NCBI RefSeq assembly: GCF_963576615.1
Contig: NC_088711.1
Span: 64,327,248-64,391,247 of the forward strand
Length of the DNA stretch: 64,000 bases
Direction: 5' to 3'
Source of the DNA: Watersipora subatra
Taxonomy: Eukaryota > Bryozoa > Gymnolaemata > Cheilostomatida > Watersiporidae
Part shown: positions 20,962-29,990 of the stretch, in pieces
Layout: the number at the start of each line of letters is the position of its first letter
How positions within the stretch are numbered: position 1 is the stretch's first letter
Translations under genes and position numbers: made by a program
The notes under the pieces: model-generated
Told to the model about the DNA's origin: nothing
The model's database searches: none
The model's input: only the letters and a program-made list of their open reading frames with translations

Positions 20962-21876
20962 ATGGAGGATAATACTCAATCTGGAGTGATAAAACCTGGA
21001 TCGAATAGTTCAGTGAAGATGACGAAAAAGAGAAATTCACCTGTAACTCTTTCTAACACGACTCCTCCAACGAAGAAGAAGAAATCCAACCAAATCGAAA
21101 CGAATTTGGAGCAAAGGGCAAAAGATGTGGCAGACAAGTTAAGAACATTAAGTAAGGATACTTTAATGGAGGCAAAATCACTGCAGAAAATGACAGACCT
21201 TTCAGTAGGATTGATTATGGAGGTGACAAAAACGGAAGAAGCTCATTCGATCCATAGAGCGTGCTGTATCATTCACTTCAACTATGTGGAAAATGGGATT
21301 ACTAAATCTACTGCTGTATTTGCTCCAAAACGATTTCTAGATGAATCGCTGTCTTATCCAAGTATTATGGTATATCTTGGATTAAAACCTAAGAGTAATG
21401 GACAGGGAAGTTACCATGACTTAAGACGAGTAACAGAAGGAACCTCAACTCCCTTGGACATGAAACGCACTCTAGCCAATCTGAGATCGAAGAGACTTGA
21501 AAAACTTATACAACTTTTCGAGACTCGTCATCTCAAGGAGTTCAAAGCACCATCTATTTTCTACTATCACAATGTTGGAACAAGTGAATACAAAGATGCT
21601 GAAGGCAAGGTGAATGTGGTACCAACTGTAGCATTTTCAACCAAAGTTGATGGAGAGGAAGTTCAAGGAACTTTAACGATGCCTTCGAGATATGCCCTTT
21701 CGTTGAAAGAAAATTATTCGGGTATCATTATATACAAGGGACTAGTAACATCTCACAATACTCGCAAATACTACGGTGTAGTAGTCATGGGACATGAAGA
21801 AGCAAGCAGATTTTACGAGAGTTCACAATGCAAAAAGGAATCTGCTATCATAGATATTTCCGATGACGATGAGTGA
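20962..21876 (+). CDS. 304-residue protein with duplicated ssDNA-binding-like domain
   Basis: The ATG at 20962 follows a TATA-like box. Residues 1-60 are basic and low complexity (KKKK at 38-41, probable nuclear signal). A helical stretch covers 60-90. Two similar units follow: one at about 100-158 (VFAPKRFLDESL, YLGLK, YHDLR) and one at about 220-276 (LTMPSRYALSLKENY, IYKGLV, YYGVVV). The same pattern is seen in the 98-residue protein of the neighbouring Polinton (25486-25782). The tail AIIDISDDDE fits a SUMO-interacting motif or the acidic tail of many ssDNA-binding proteins. Function is inferred only. It is the only intact long ORF of the 9-kb element and could be its replication or DNA-binding protein. 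Confidence 0.75.
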   Translation: MEDNTQSGVIKPGSNSSVKMTKKRNSPVTLSNTTPPTKKKKSNQIETNLEQRAKDVADKLRTLSKDTLMEAKSLQKMTDLSVGLIMEVTKTEEAHSIHRACCIIHFNYVENGITKSTAVFAPKRFLDESLSYPSIMVYLGLKPKSNGQGSYHDLRRVTEGTSTPLDMKRTLANLRSKRLEKLIQLFETRHLKEFKAPSIFYYHNVGTSEYKDAEGKVNVVPTVAFSTKVDGEEVQGTLTMPSRYALSLKENYSGIIIYKGLVTSHNTRKYYGVVVMGHEEASRFYESSQCKKESAIIDISDDDE

Positions 21877-22791
21877 ATGATAAACAACTCGATACAAACT
21901 TCGTTATAAAGATTGTACATGAACATTTTCTTATGTATATATTCAATGTTTCATTTATACTATATTATCTTTATTGTGTCTTATCTACTTGAACATTTTC
22001 ATATATTTCAAGTTAAACATAAACTATTTTATTTTTATTGAAACAAAATGATGATGGAAATAATGAATAATACATATAAATATATCTTTTAAAGTGAATA
22101 ATTTTGTAATAAAACTGATCTTTCATTCAACATATTAATTTCTCCAACAAATTTCAATCTTACATACAAAAAAATACAAAAATAAAACCGAAAATAAATT
22201 CCTTAAAATTCTTAACCATTCAAGAGCTTCAACATTACAAAATCATCAAATCTTCAAAAAATAACTTTGTACATAAACACTTTCTCATATATATTCAATG
22301 TTTCAAATATATAACAATCTCCGGAAAATCAACCCCTCGGTGTTCCAGATATTAACCCCCTCACTCATCCGGTAATCTCTCGCTCTCCTCAATAATCCGC
22401 GAGATCCACTGCGGAAAACCAACCAGCCCTCGATGTCCCAGATATTCACCCCCCCACTAATCCGCCGATAATCCGCGACGATTCGGCCGACTAATCCGCA
22501 ACGATTCCCCCGACTAATCCCGCGATAATCCACGGTTAATCGGATGACTCATCCCCCACTAATCGGATGACTCATCCACAGATAATCCGCCGATTACGCT
22601 GGGAGCGGATCCATACCCCCTCGAATTCAACCCCCTACTCTACACCACAATTTCCCCCCAAACCCCAACATCTCATTCAACTCCACGCAATTCAATCTAC
22701 ACCCCTAGCCAATTTAATTCGCAACCCCCTTTTTCTATCCCCCCGCTGGATCCGTCACTTTTTTGTGTAGATCTGCTCTCTACATACTACT
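21676..22791 (-). repeat. Right terminal inverted repeat of the 9-kb element
   Basis: Inverted match to 13788-14519. It includes the last ~65 codons of the 304-residue gene and ~340 extra AT-rich bases (about 21966-22308) that the left copy lacks. Confidence 0.88.
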
Positions 22792-22797
22792 GATGAC

Positions 22798-24783
22798 CCT
22801 GAGTATGATTACAGAATTCATTGATTCCATGCTTACTGGGTGGTGTATGTTACGTGTTGTTCAGTAGAGTTTGCCGTGATGTCACAATTTGACAATTTAG
22901 CCGTAGCTTTTCTTTGTAAATTAGTCAAGTTAGATAGAAAGACTGAGAATATGGTTTGAATTGTACTAGATTAGAGAACTAGTCAGACTCTCCATAAGAA
23001 GCACCCATACATATGTTATTAGTATATAATAAGTTTAGCTAGAATATATAAGATACCAAATACACCTTCAGTAGTACTGTAATCAGAATAGTCACATGAC
23101 TCTCATTGTACCAGAAATATGAATAACTCTAGTGTTAAATGTGATACTGAAATATGAGTAACTCTATTGTAAAATATGATACTGAAATCATACCTGGAAA
23201 GTGTGAGCTCAATTTCTTGTGTTATAATTACTATAACGCATTTTTGTGTTTAGACTATTATAGTCTAATCACAAGAATAGCAATTGAAGGAAACACTAGA
23301 ATAGAGGCTATTGCATCACTATAATTGTCTTTACTCAAAATAGATACTGTACATTATCTATTTGAGCACCATTGTACTCTATTTTTTCACCCTACCCCAT
23401 GGTGGTGTTTTAATAGAGGTGAATTTAAATAGAGGGTGACGCTGTGTTTTTGCAAGCAGCTCATCTGACTTTTGAGAAGATAAATTAAATCCATCCAAGG
23501 GTGAAACAATAGTAATGTTGCACTTGTGTAACATTAATACACTCGTGTAACATGAATAGCAGTTGAAGGAAACATGAGAATAGAGGCTATTGCATCATTA
23601 TAATTGTAAACACTCAAAGATTAGTACCGTAAATTCTCTATTTGAACACCATGTATTTGTATTTTTCATTTTACCCCATAGCATTGCTTTATTAGAGGTG
23701 AAGTTTAAATAGAGGGTGGCGCTGTATTTTTCCGAGTAGCTCGTTAGAATTTGGAGAAAATAAATTTAACCTGTTTAAAGTGCGAATCGATGCTAACGGT
23801 GCCTTTATTTTTCACTCTCCTTTGAGCCGAGTGACATTCATGCTATTGGCCTCAGCATTTTTATTTAATCGTTTTTCACATACGTACGTCAAGGCATCAG
23901 ACCGAGTTAAACAAGTAACTACTACGGTAATAGCCCGAAACAGTTATTAATTATTCCGATGGCAAAATAACTGTAAACTTTGAAAGTTAGAAAAGAGGCT
24001 TTAATACACCATAAGAATGGCTACTATTACGTCGTACGGTGTTCCTGAAAAGCATTCTCTTCATTCAACAAAACGCTTTTGAGTTTTTATGACAGATTGT
24101 AAACTACACTATGAAGGTATCTGATGAAAATGGACATGAGTTAGACTTTAGTGACTTCGAATCAGAGTGTAGTTCTGACGATTGCACCGAATGATCTTCT
24201 CAGGTACACCGTCACTTAAAATATGACAACCACTACAGCAACATCAAAATAATCAATTGTTATTGATGTAAAATTATTAGCATTTTTATAATTATTGTAA
24301 GTGTTGTTATAATTTTTATAAAGTTATTAATCATTATTAGTACTGTTTTGTGGACACTTTTGTGAACACTGATCACTTTCTATTATGGGTTCTTAAAGAT
24401 CAAAGAGTTTCAATGTAGCGTTCCTATAGAGGTGGTGTCTAGGTACATGGTAGAGCGGTATTTTTCAACCCCTCTCCTATAGGAGCGTTCTATTAAATGA
24501 GGCGTTGAAATAGAGATTCCACAGTAATGATAATGTGAGGTGCTGGATCATCAGATGAAAGAATCTGTAATGTTGAATGATGACCTGATCGTAAAAGGTT
24601 TCCGGTTGCTGTCACAGATGTTCAACATGTGTTGAGATGTTCATAGATGTGTCCACATTTGAAAAGTTTCAGAAAAAGTTTGCAAGTACTGATCAGATAT
24701 GATTAAGATAAAATAGTTGGCTCTGTGCTGGAACTGTGTGCCAAGTACGTGGCTCCCATGTCTGACAAGATAATTACAGAGTT
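22798..24783. repeat. Intron spacer with MITE-like duplicated segments
   Basis: Two related ~220-bp units occur at about 23282-23500 and 23560-23775 (TTGAAGGAAACA, ATAGAGGCTATTGCATCA, TTTAAATAGAGGGTG). The second starts near TACCGTAAATTCTCTATTTG. A diverged inverted partner, AAATAGAGATTCCACAGTAA, is at about 24508-24527, suggesting a decayed non-autonomous DNA transposon (about 23625-24527). No coding region is supported. Confidence 0.5.
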
Positions 24784-24789
24784 AGATAT

Positions 24790-25322
24790 AGTAGTATGCT
24801 AATTAACTATTCTGGACCAGAATTTTCGCCCTGTCATTTTTTGTCTAAAGATGACTAAAAAACCTAGAATTTTAGAAAGTTTTTAAAATCCTTGGGATTT
24901 TAAAAAAATGGATATTAGAAATAAAATGGAGAGAGTTAGAAACAGGCACGGCTGTCACCTAGGTGACACGCGACTGCAGGACCTTTCGGTGCTGGTCACG
25001 CTTGCCATTTGCACCTCCTTTATTATAAGTAGTATGTAATATGGGGGTTTGCCCTGACAATTTTTATTAACCATGAAAACTCAAAATCAGATACACAAAC
25101 TCATGCTGATTTTTAAAAAATGGATATTAGAAATAAAATGGAGAGAGTTAGAAACAGGCACGGCTGTCACCTAGGTGACACGCGACTGCAGGACCTTTCG
25201 GTACTGGTCACGCTTGCTTTTTGCACCTATTTATTATACAAAATTCTTTAAACCTCTGATTGTCTATTTATTATACGCTTTTCTTTAAGCCTACATCAAT
25301 CGATTTGACTGAACAACGCTTA
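24790..25322 (+). repeat. Left TIR of the Polinton, internally duplicated
   Basis: Matches the reverse complement of 39939-40208. A ~145-bp unit (GGATATTAGAAATAAAATGG to the TTGCACC box) occurs twice, at about 24909-25016 and 25123-25230. An extra piece resembling the ATPase/capsid intergenic spacer is at 25220-25272. Confidence 0.88.
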
Positions 25323-25485
25323 GTGTAACAGAAATGTGTTTATTAGTTGTTAGATGCGCAAAGTGAATATCCTTCCTGTGCATAGCACTTGCAAGTATAT
25401 AGCGCTTGAATGATTTTGTGATATGACAGGCGTATGCAGTGCTCAGTTTAATGTAGGGTTAAAGAAAACTGTATAATAAATAACA

Positions 25486-25782
25486 ATGCCAATCACAATC
25501 AGAGGAAAAACATACGGAGCTTCGCATACTGCAGTGCATAAGATTTGTGCAATACCAAAGGAAATACCGCATGTGTGCCTAAGCAAAGAATCAAAGCCAA
25601 CGAGGTACGGATCCTACATAGCCACTGTATTCAATATGGATACTGAGGAAAAATACAAAGTGTATATGCCCGAGTATATAGCAAAAGAGGCTCTGCCAGA
25701 CAGGGAGTTTGTCTACTGCGGGCTTGTAAAGAAAACTGATGGCAGTGGACACTCATATCACTGCATAGAATGGCTAGAGTAA
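25486..25782 (+). CDS. 98-residue Polinton protein related to the 304-residue protein
   Basis: First gene of the Polinton, convergent with the RING gene. It starts after TATAATAAATAACA. The core pattern YIATVFNM, VYMPEYIAKEAL, VYCGLVKK and SYHCIEW matches both repeat units of the 304-residue protein of the 9-kb element. This looks like a small beta-rich domain, perhaps an OB-fold ssDNA-binding protein, but that is inference. No signal peptide or membrane segment. Confidence 0.7.
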   Translation: MPITIRGKTYGASHTAVHKICAIPKEIPHVCLSKESKPTRYGSYIATVFNMDTEEKYKVYMPEYIAKEALPDREFVYCGLVKKTDGSGHSYHCIEWLE

Positions 25783-25823
25783 ATTTGAATTTAAAACATT
25801 TTACTAAGAAAAATAGTGCGACT

Positions 25824-25861
25824 GACAATCATTGCATGTAAAAACTAATGCAATGATTGTC
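25824..25861. terminator. Hairpin at convergent gene ends 1
   Basis: Perfect 14-bp arms (GACAATCATTGCAT / ATGCAATGATTGTC) with a 10-base loop. It lies 41 bases after the 98-residue gene, and its right arm encodes the last residues of the RING gene. It is placed to end both transcripts. Confidence 0.6.
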
Positions 25862-26579
25862 TGCACATTGGACATGTGCTTGAGTTTTTAGCCCATTCCT
25901 CTATGCATTTTTTATGAAATATATGCTTGCAAGGTGTAGCCACCGCTTCTGCAATATCAGCTAAGCATATAGAGCATGGATCTTTTGCTTCTGCAGAGGT
26001 AAGTACTATAGGTTCTATTGCACGCTCATCTACGAAATTATGGTCTAACCAGAAACTCTGTGATCTTCCTCTTTCTCGTTCTTCTTCTTGAAACAGTGCT
26101 TGCGATATAACACTTCCTAGAGTTTCATTGCTTATATTTTGATAGTCTAGTATGTTTAGTCTCTGTGCTTGCTGTTCACAGTACACTCGCAAGGTTGGAT
26201 GAGATAATATCACAGCTCTTAGTGCATTTTTTCGATAATACTGCCAATAATCACGCCATGCTCTTATGTAAATATTTCTTATATTATCAATGCTCATTTG
26301 TTGGTAGTCTTGTAAATTAAATTCTTGCATATCACTCTCAAACTGTGCTCGCAATCTTCTTGCTTTTCTAGCTTTTTTCTTAGCTTTTTTTGTAGCATTT
26401 CTTAGCTCTTTTTTATCCATTTGCTGATAGCCTTCTATTCCAAACTTTCTCGCTTGACCTTCACAGTGAGCTCGCTGTATTGCTTTTCCTAGCTCATTGT
26501 TGCTCATACCCTGATAGCCTTCTATAGCCAATTCTCTTGCTTTCTGCTCTATTTGTTGTTGTCTATTTCTCCTTTCCAT
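25845..26579 (-). CDS. RING-H2 finger protein with four short helix-extension repeats
   Basis: 244 residues. The C-terminus (about 202-240) is a C3H2C3 RING: CSICL, CKHIFHKKC and CPMC give all eight zinc ligands, so an E3 ubiquitin ligase activity is expected. Before it are four repeats, (G/D)YQ-x-M/I-S-x-x-x-L/I, near residues 21, 49, 90 and 144, each after an Ala/Arg-rich helix. The same SAP-like pattern occurs in the polymerase N-terminus and the 99-residue protein of this element. It starts at TTAATAAATG, divergent from the integrase. Its likely target is a host or element protein; unknown. Confidence 0.85.
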   Translation of the reverse strand: MERRNRQQQIEQKARELAIEGYQGMSNNELGKAIQRAHCEGQARKFGIEGYQQMDKKELRNATKKAKKKARKARRLRAQFESDMQEFNLQDYQQMSIDNIRNIYIRAWRDYWQYYRKNALRAVILSHPTLRVYCEQQAQRLNILDYQNISNETLGSVISQALFQEEERERGRSQSFWLDHNFVDERAIEPIVLTSAEAKDPCSICLADIAEAVATPCKHIFHKKCIEEWAKNSSTCPMCRQSLH

Positions 26580-26603
26580 TTATTAACCCTTAATCCTTCA
26601 AAA

Positions 26604-26723
26604 TCTGTCGACATAAAATAAAAACCGTCGACATAAAATAAAAACCGTCAACCGATTTTGCAAAATCCGTCGACATAAAATAAAATCCGTCGACATAAAA
26701 TAAAATCCGTCGACATAAAATAA
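26604..26723. repeat. Tandem GTCGACATAAAATAAA repeats between divergent RING and integrase genes
   Basis: Five copies of a ~22-bp unit, CCGTCGACATAAAATAAAA, plus one variant (CCGTCAACCGATTTTGC). The last copy runs into the integrase ATG. It is probably a shared promoter region. Confidence 0.85.
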
Positions 26724-27665
26724 ATGGACAAGCTAAAGAAACTATATTATTCGCCGTCTGGCTATCAGCGTGGTAAGACAGCTGCTAGGAAGCTGCATGA
26801 AAAAATCCCCGAGTTGAAACGAAGTCAGATTCAAAACTGGCTTGACCGTCAACCCATCTACCAGATTTACAAGGCAAAGCCAAAGCGTATAAAATTTCCC
26901 CACTACAGCCAAGACAAACCAAACCATACTCACCAAATTGATCTGCTGAGCCTTCCCACTGACAAGGGGTACAAGTACGCGCTGACAGTGGTGGACATCG
27001 CTTCTAGGTACAAAGAGGCGGAGCCACTCAAAAAGAAAACAGCGGCTGATACGGTTGAGGCTATTAAATGTATATATAATAGGTCACCACTGGAATATCC
27101 AAAAGAAATAATGTCTGACAAGGGGCGTGAGTTTATGGGAACTTTCACAGAGCTGATGATTGAGAAAGGCATAAAAATATCTAGAAGCCTTAATAAGAAA
27201 AAGGTAGCGTTTGTAGAGCGTTTTAATAGAACGTTGTCAGAAAGATTGTTCGCTCACCAGTACGCTGAGGAAATTAAAACTGACAAGACCAACCGAGAGT
27301 GGGTAAAGAGGTTGCCGGGTGTAGTGGCTGCGATAAATGATGAAGAAACTAGTATGATAAATATGAAACCGATGGATGCTATAAAACTTGACAGTGTAAC
27401 ACAACCCGAGTATGACGAGGTCACTGAAGACTTGCCGATAGACTCATTGGTGCGGTATTTGTACAAACCCGGAGAAGAGCACAATGACACGCGGTACAGA
27501 GCCACTGATGCCATTTGGTCAGTAGATGTATACACCATAGATGAGATTCGTTCAGCTGAGAATCAACCATCCGTGTACACGCTCCAAGGCAATGATGACC
27601 GAACGTTTACTGCAGAGCAGCTGCAAGTTGTACCACCCGATACGGAGGGATTAAATATACAATAA
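26724..27665 (+). CDS. Polinton integrase (retroviral-type DDE)
   Basis: 313 residues. It inserts the element into the host genome with a 6-bp duplication. An N-terminal YYSPSGYQ...GKTAARKLH zinc-less helical part leads to an rve core with acidic residues D73 (HQIDLL), D132 (MSDKGREF) and E165 (AFVERFNRT). The D-E spacing is about 33 residues. The C-terminal SH3/chromo-like segment contains DSLVRYLYKPGEE and ends near VVPPD. The length is usual for Polinton integrases and the frame is intact. The next gene starts one base after the stop, so both may share a transcript. Confidence 0.93.
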   Translation: MDKLKKLYYSPSGYQRGKTAARKLHEKIPELKRSQIQNWLDRQPIYQIYKAKPKRIKFPHYSQDKPNHTHQIDLLSLPTDKGYKYALTVVDIASRYKEAEPLKKKTAADTVEAIKCIYNRSPLEYPKEIMSDKGREFMGTFTELMIEKGIKISRSLNKKKVAFVERFNRTLSERLFAHQYAEEIKTDKTNREWVKRLPGVVAAINDEETSMINMKPMDAIKLDSVTQPEYDEVTEDLPIDSLVRYLYKPGEEHNDTRYRATDAIWSVDVYTIDEIRSAENQPSVYTLQGNDDRTFTAEQLQVVPPDTEGLNIQ

Positions 27666-28244
27666 ATGACGGAAAAAATATATCTCAAACTGCCGACAGC
27701 GCCTCCGGATGGAGGTTTTGAGCGGTACAACAGAGTGCGCGATATTCGCAATGAGCTGCAGGTTCTGAGAGACAATCGGAATGGTTATTACAAAAAATAC
27801 AGCAAGGCGGTAAGTGGTCTACAGAATGCTCAAATAACTCTATCGTCACTGGCCTCCGTGGAATCGACAGCTGGTATCGCTACATCCCTTACTATAGTAG
27901 GGCTGCCCATTGGTGTGGTACTAACGGGTCTAGGTGTTGCGTCAGGTCTGATGGCTGCGGTACTGACACCCATAGCGAAGCACTGCGCCAAGAAAAAGGT
28001 CAAGCATGCCAAGAAGCACGCCATTCTGTGCACTGGCATATCTGTGCTAAACAAAAAGATCTCACGCGTGCTGGATGATAACTTTATTAATGACGCGGAG
28101 TTTGAGGACATTGTGAATGAATACAATGCCGTACGTCGCGAGCTCGAGTCTTTTGACGTTGACAAAATAAGAGCGGAGGCTAAAGAAGAGCTAACTCAGC
28201 AGCTGCTTCAGCGTATGCCTGGCACAAAAGAAGCTGCACAGTAA
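27666..28244 (+). CDS. 192-residue protein with a glycine-rich hydrophobic segment
   Basis: Directly follows the integrase (ACAATAAATG overlaps the boundary). Residues ~60-100 form a hydrophobic, Gly/Val-rich stretch (GLPIGVVLTGLGVASGLM) that could cross a membrane. It is flanked by helical, basic segments (KHCAKKKVKHAKKHA) and an acidic C-terminus. A protein of this type often follows integrase in Polintons. Its role is unknown; membrane or virion association is a guess. Confidence 0.7.
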   Translation: MTEKIYLKLPTAPPDGGFERYNRVRDIRNELQVLRDNRNGYYKKYSKAVSGLQNAQITLSSLASVESTAGIATSLTIVGLPIGVVLTGLGVASGLMAAVLTPIAKHCAKKKVKHAKKHAILCTGISVLNKKISRVLDDNFINDAEFEDIVNEYNAVRRELESFDVDKIRAEAKEELTQQLLQRMPGTKEAAQ

Positions 28245-28251
28245 ACCTCGC

Positions 28252-28281
28252 AAAATTTTATACTCGAGAGTATAAAATTTT
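28252..28281. terminator. Hairpin at convergent gene ends 2
   Basis: Perfect 13-bp arms (AAAATTTTATACT / AGTATAAAATTTT) around a CGAG loop. It starts 8 bases after one stop codon and reaches the stop of the facing gene. Confidence 0.65.
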
Positions 28282-28514
28282 TATTTAAATATGTTTGCGG
28301 GCAGTCCGGCGTCCTGTAGTTTCTTCAGAACAAAGCTAGCCGTTGCAATTTCTGCGGACAACATGCCAAGACTCTTGACCTTCATTTCGACGGGTCTGTC
28401 CTTGAAACCCAGTTCCTTAACCGCTTTTCTAGTGACTACTAACCCTGTAGCTAACAAAGCGCCTTGGTACAGCGCGTTACCAATATCCTTGAGAGTGTTG
28501 TTCATCTGCGCCAT
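28281..28514 (-). CDS. 77-residue small hydrophobic protein
   Basis: Starts at TATAATAAATG. It has a hydrophobic middle (GALLATGLVVTRKAVKELG) and a second Ala-rich stretch. No family recognised; likely a minor membrane or virion component given its place next to virion genes. Confidence 0.55.
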   Translation of the reverse strand: MAQMNNTLKDIGNALYQGALLATGLVVTRKAVKELGFKDRPVEMKVKSLGMLSAEIATASFVLKKLQDAGLPANIFK

Positions 28515-28522
28515 TTATTATA

Positions 28523-28834
28523 CTAGAATATTCTCGCTTTTACAGCGGGCGTTGGTGTAGGCTTTGGTGTGGGAGTTGGTGTAGGCTTTGGTGTGGGAGT
28601 TGGTGTAGACGTTAGTGCTAGTGGCTTTGTGTACCATTGCCAACCTATCAACAGTAGAGCTATACCGAGACCGACGGTTATCCACGCGTGTTCAGTTTCT
28701 TTGGGATGTTCAGTTTCTTCGGGATGTTCAGTTTGCTGGGTTATCGCGGAGAGCTCATCGTTAATGTCACTCAGAGGTTCTAGAGGAGTCTGCATCGGCC
28801 TCATCCTCTTGGGGTTCTTCTTGACCGTTGTCAT
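28523..28834 (-). CDS. 103-residue membrane protein with Thr-Pro repeat tail
   Basis: One transmembrane helix (WITVGLGIALLLIGWQW, residues ~51-67) is followed by repeats of TPTPTPKP. An N-terminal patch repeats EHP(E/K)ETEH. Starts at AAATAAATG. Its first ~20 codons overlap the end of the next gene in another frame. Confidence 0.6.
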   Translation of the reverse strand: MTTVKKNPKRMRPMQTPLEPLSDINDELSAITQQTEHPEETEHPKETEHAWITVGLGIALLLIGWQWYTKPLALTSTPTPTPKPTPTPTPKPTPTPAVKARIF

Positions 28835-29354
28835 TTATTTCTAGAGAATTTCCTACCCACTTGTAGTCGATGTGGTTGGCAGTAGTGAGCAGTACTGAGA
28901 AAGGGGCCAAATACATTCCGTAGTCATAGTAGAATGGCGGGAAATATTCTTTGAGGAATGCCTCGACAAAGACGTCTTTGTTTAGTTCAGCTTCCAGTTC
29001 CACCTCATCTACAGACACGACTCTAGACACAGATTTTGTCCAGAGTTTGGCGTACACCTTGGATACGTTACCGGCAACGTTGTCAATGATGCTCTGCTCG
29101 TGTTTGAGATATAACTTTTTAACTTCATTCTCTGACATTTTGGCAAGGTCTTCTTCCGTCTTGACGCGTGCCTTTACCAGCCTTTTTCGATAGTTGGCAT
29201 CATGTACTGATGTCTCTTCAGCCTGCTCCGGTAGTGAAATTGTTGGTTCCATTTTATTATACAACCGTTTCCATGTCAGGTAGCACTTGATGATTACAAA
29301 GCTTCCCAGAGAAAAGAAGAGTGAACCCGTCGCGTAGAATATTTGTTCAATCAT
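28767..29354 (-). CDS. Membrane-anchored protein, 195 residues (or 161 from an inner start)
   Basis: The start at 29354 overlaps the ATPase stop as ATGA and gives an N-terminal transmembrane segment (GSLFFSLGSFVIIKCYL). An inner ATG at 29252 is preceded by TATAATAAA, the element's usual start signal, and would make a soluble 161-residue form. Both may be used. The middle is charged and helical, followed by an aromatic block (EYFPPFYYDYGMYLAPFSV), and the C-terminus is acidic. Function unknown. Confidence 0.6.
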   Translation of the reverse strand: MIEQIFYATGSLFFSLGSFVIIKCYLTWKRLYNKMEPTISLPEQAEETSVHDANYRKRLVKARVKTEEDLAKMSENEVKKLYLKHEQSIIDNVAGNVSKVYAKLWTKSVSRVVSVDEVELEAELNKDVFVEAFLKEYFPPFYYDYGMYLAPFSVLLTTANHIDYKWVGNSLEINDNGQEEPQEDEADADSSRTSE

Positions 29355-29953
29355 TTGCTAAGGATCAAATACTGTGCAACGTCAGTGTTGATAAACAGCA
29401 TAAAAGTATTTACTAGTCCAGCCTTTATTTCAGCGTGGCGCTTTGACGGGATAAAGTCATTCTCGCTGGTAAGAGTCTCAAAAGACTTTTTACAAGTGTT
29501 TTTGGTTACCAAGACCCAATCAATATTTTCTCTAAAATCTTTGGGAGCCGAAAGGTAGCGCTGCGTTATGAACCAAGTGGTTAGGTTGGAATGGCGCCCG
29601 CTAAAAGCGGTTTTGCTGAGTGATGTGCGGTGTTTTTCGAGGTCCTTTTCCGCGCTGCAGTCGTCAATGATGATGAGCGACTTTTTACCCGACAGTTGGC
29701 CGCCTTTGGAGTGTCGCTTGATCAGGCTTTCTAGGTTGTCAACCAAGTTACCGTTGCACAAAACTGTGCACCTATTCAGCCAAGGACGATTGTAAGTCTT
29801 GTTGTCATGGAATGTGGGACAGATGATAAAAATGTGATCAAAAGCATGAAAGTAATACCTTTCAATTACATTTAGCGCGTGATAAGTCTTACCCGAGTTT
29901 GTTCGTCCGCAAATGATTGCGTTGTGTGGATGCTTTGGAAGTAAATTGTCCAT
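29351..29953 (-). CDS. Genome-packaging ATPase (FtsK/HerA-like, A32 type)
   Basis: 200 residues, as in other Polintons and virophages. Walker A is GRTNSGKT (16-23), Walker B is SLIIIDD (92-98), followed by a conserved TTWFITQRY sensor region. It would power loading of element DNA into capsids. It starts at a perfect TATAATAAATG. The frame is complete. Confidence 0.93.
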   Translation of the reverse strand: MDNLLPKHPHNAIICGRTNSGKTYHALNVIERYYFHAFDHIFIICPTFHDNKTYNRPWLNRCTVLCNGNLVDNLESLIKRHSKGGQLSGKKSLIIIDDCSAEKDLEKHRTSLSKTAFSGRHSNLTTWFITQRYLSAPKDFRENIDWVLVTKNTCKKSFETLTSENDFIPSKRHAEIKAGLVNTFMLFINTDVAQYLILSK

Positions 29954-29961
29954 TTATTATA
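29951..29961 (-). promoter_or_regulatory. Start-associated motif TATAATAAATG (example)
   Basis: TATAATAAATG with the ATG as start codon. The same or nearly the same motif begins the genes starting at 28514, 31139, 33192, 33513 and 39921. AATAAATG or a close variant begins those at 26579, 26724, 27666, 28834, 34070, 34081 and 35873. It may be a promoter fused to the start codon, or double as the AATAAA poly(A) signal of the gene before. Confidence 0.55.
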
Positions 29962-29990
29962 CAAAATTATTTAAACCTCTGATTGTCTAT

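Larger units (their letters stand above)
13788..22791. mobile_element. 9.0-kb long-TIR element, candidate Polinton satellite
   Basis: Both ends read AGTAGTATGTAGAGAGC inward and are flanked by the 6-bp target duplication GATGAC (13782-13787 and 22792-22797). The terminal inverted repeats are 0.73 kb (left) and 1.1 kb (right). Inside are a 304-residue ORF, a partial inverted copy of its end, a basic-protein ORF pair, a five-exon gene, two inverted arrays of TTTCGCGAAA and a 36-bp satellite. No polymerase, integrase, ATPase or capsid was found. The 6-bp duplication, AG...CT ends and a terminal 9-mer shared with the Polinton at 24790 suggest the same integrase family moved it. No named family recognised. 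Confidence 0.85.

Noticed and set aside
13788..22791. 9-kb element as a mere deleted Polinton
   Set aside because: Beyond the first nine bases its TIRs and gene content do not match the neighbouring Polinton, and it has its own multi-exon gene.
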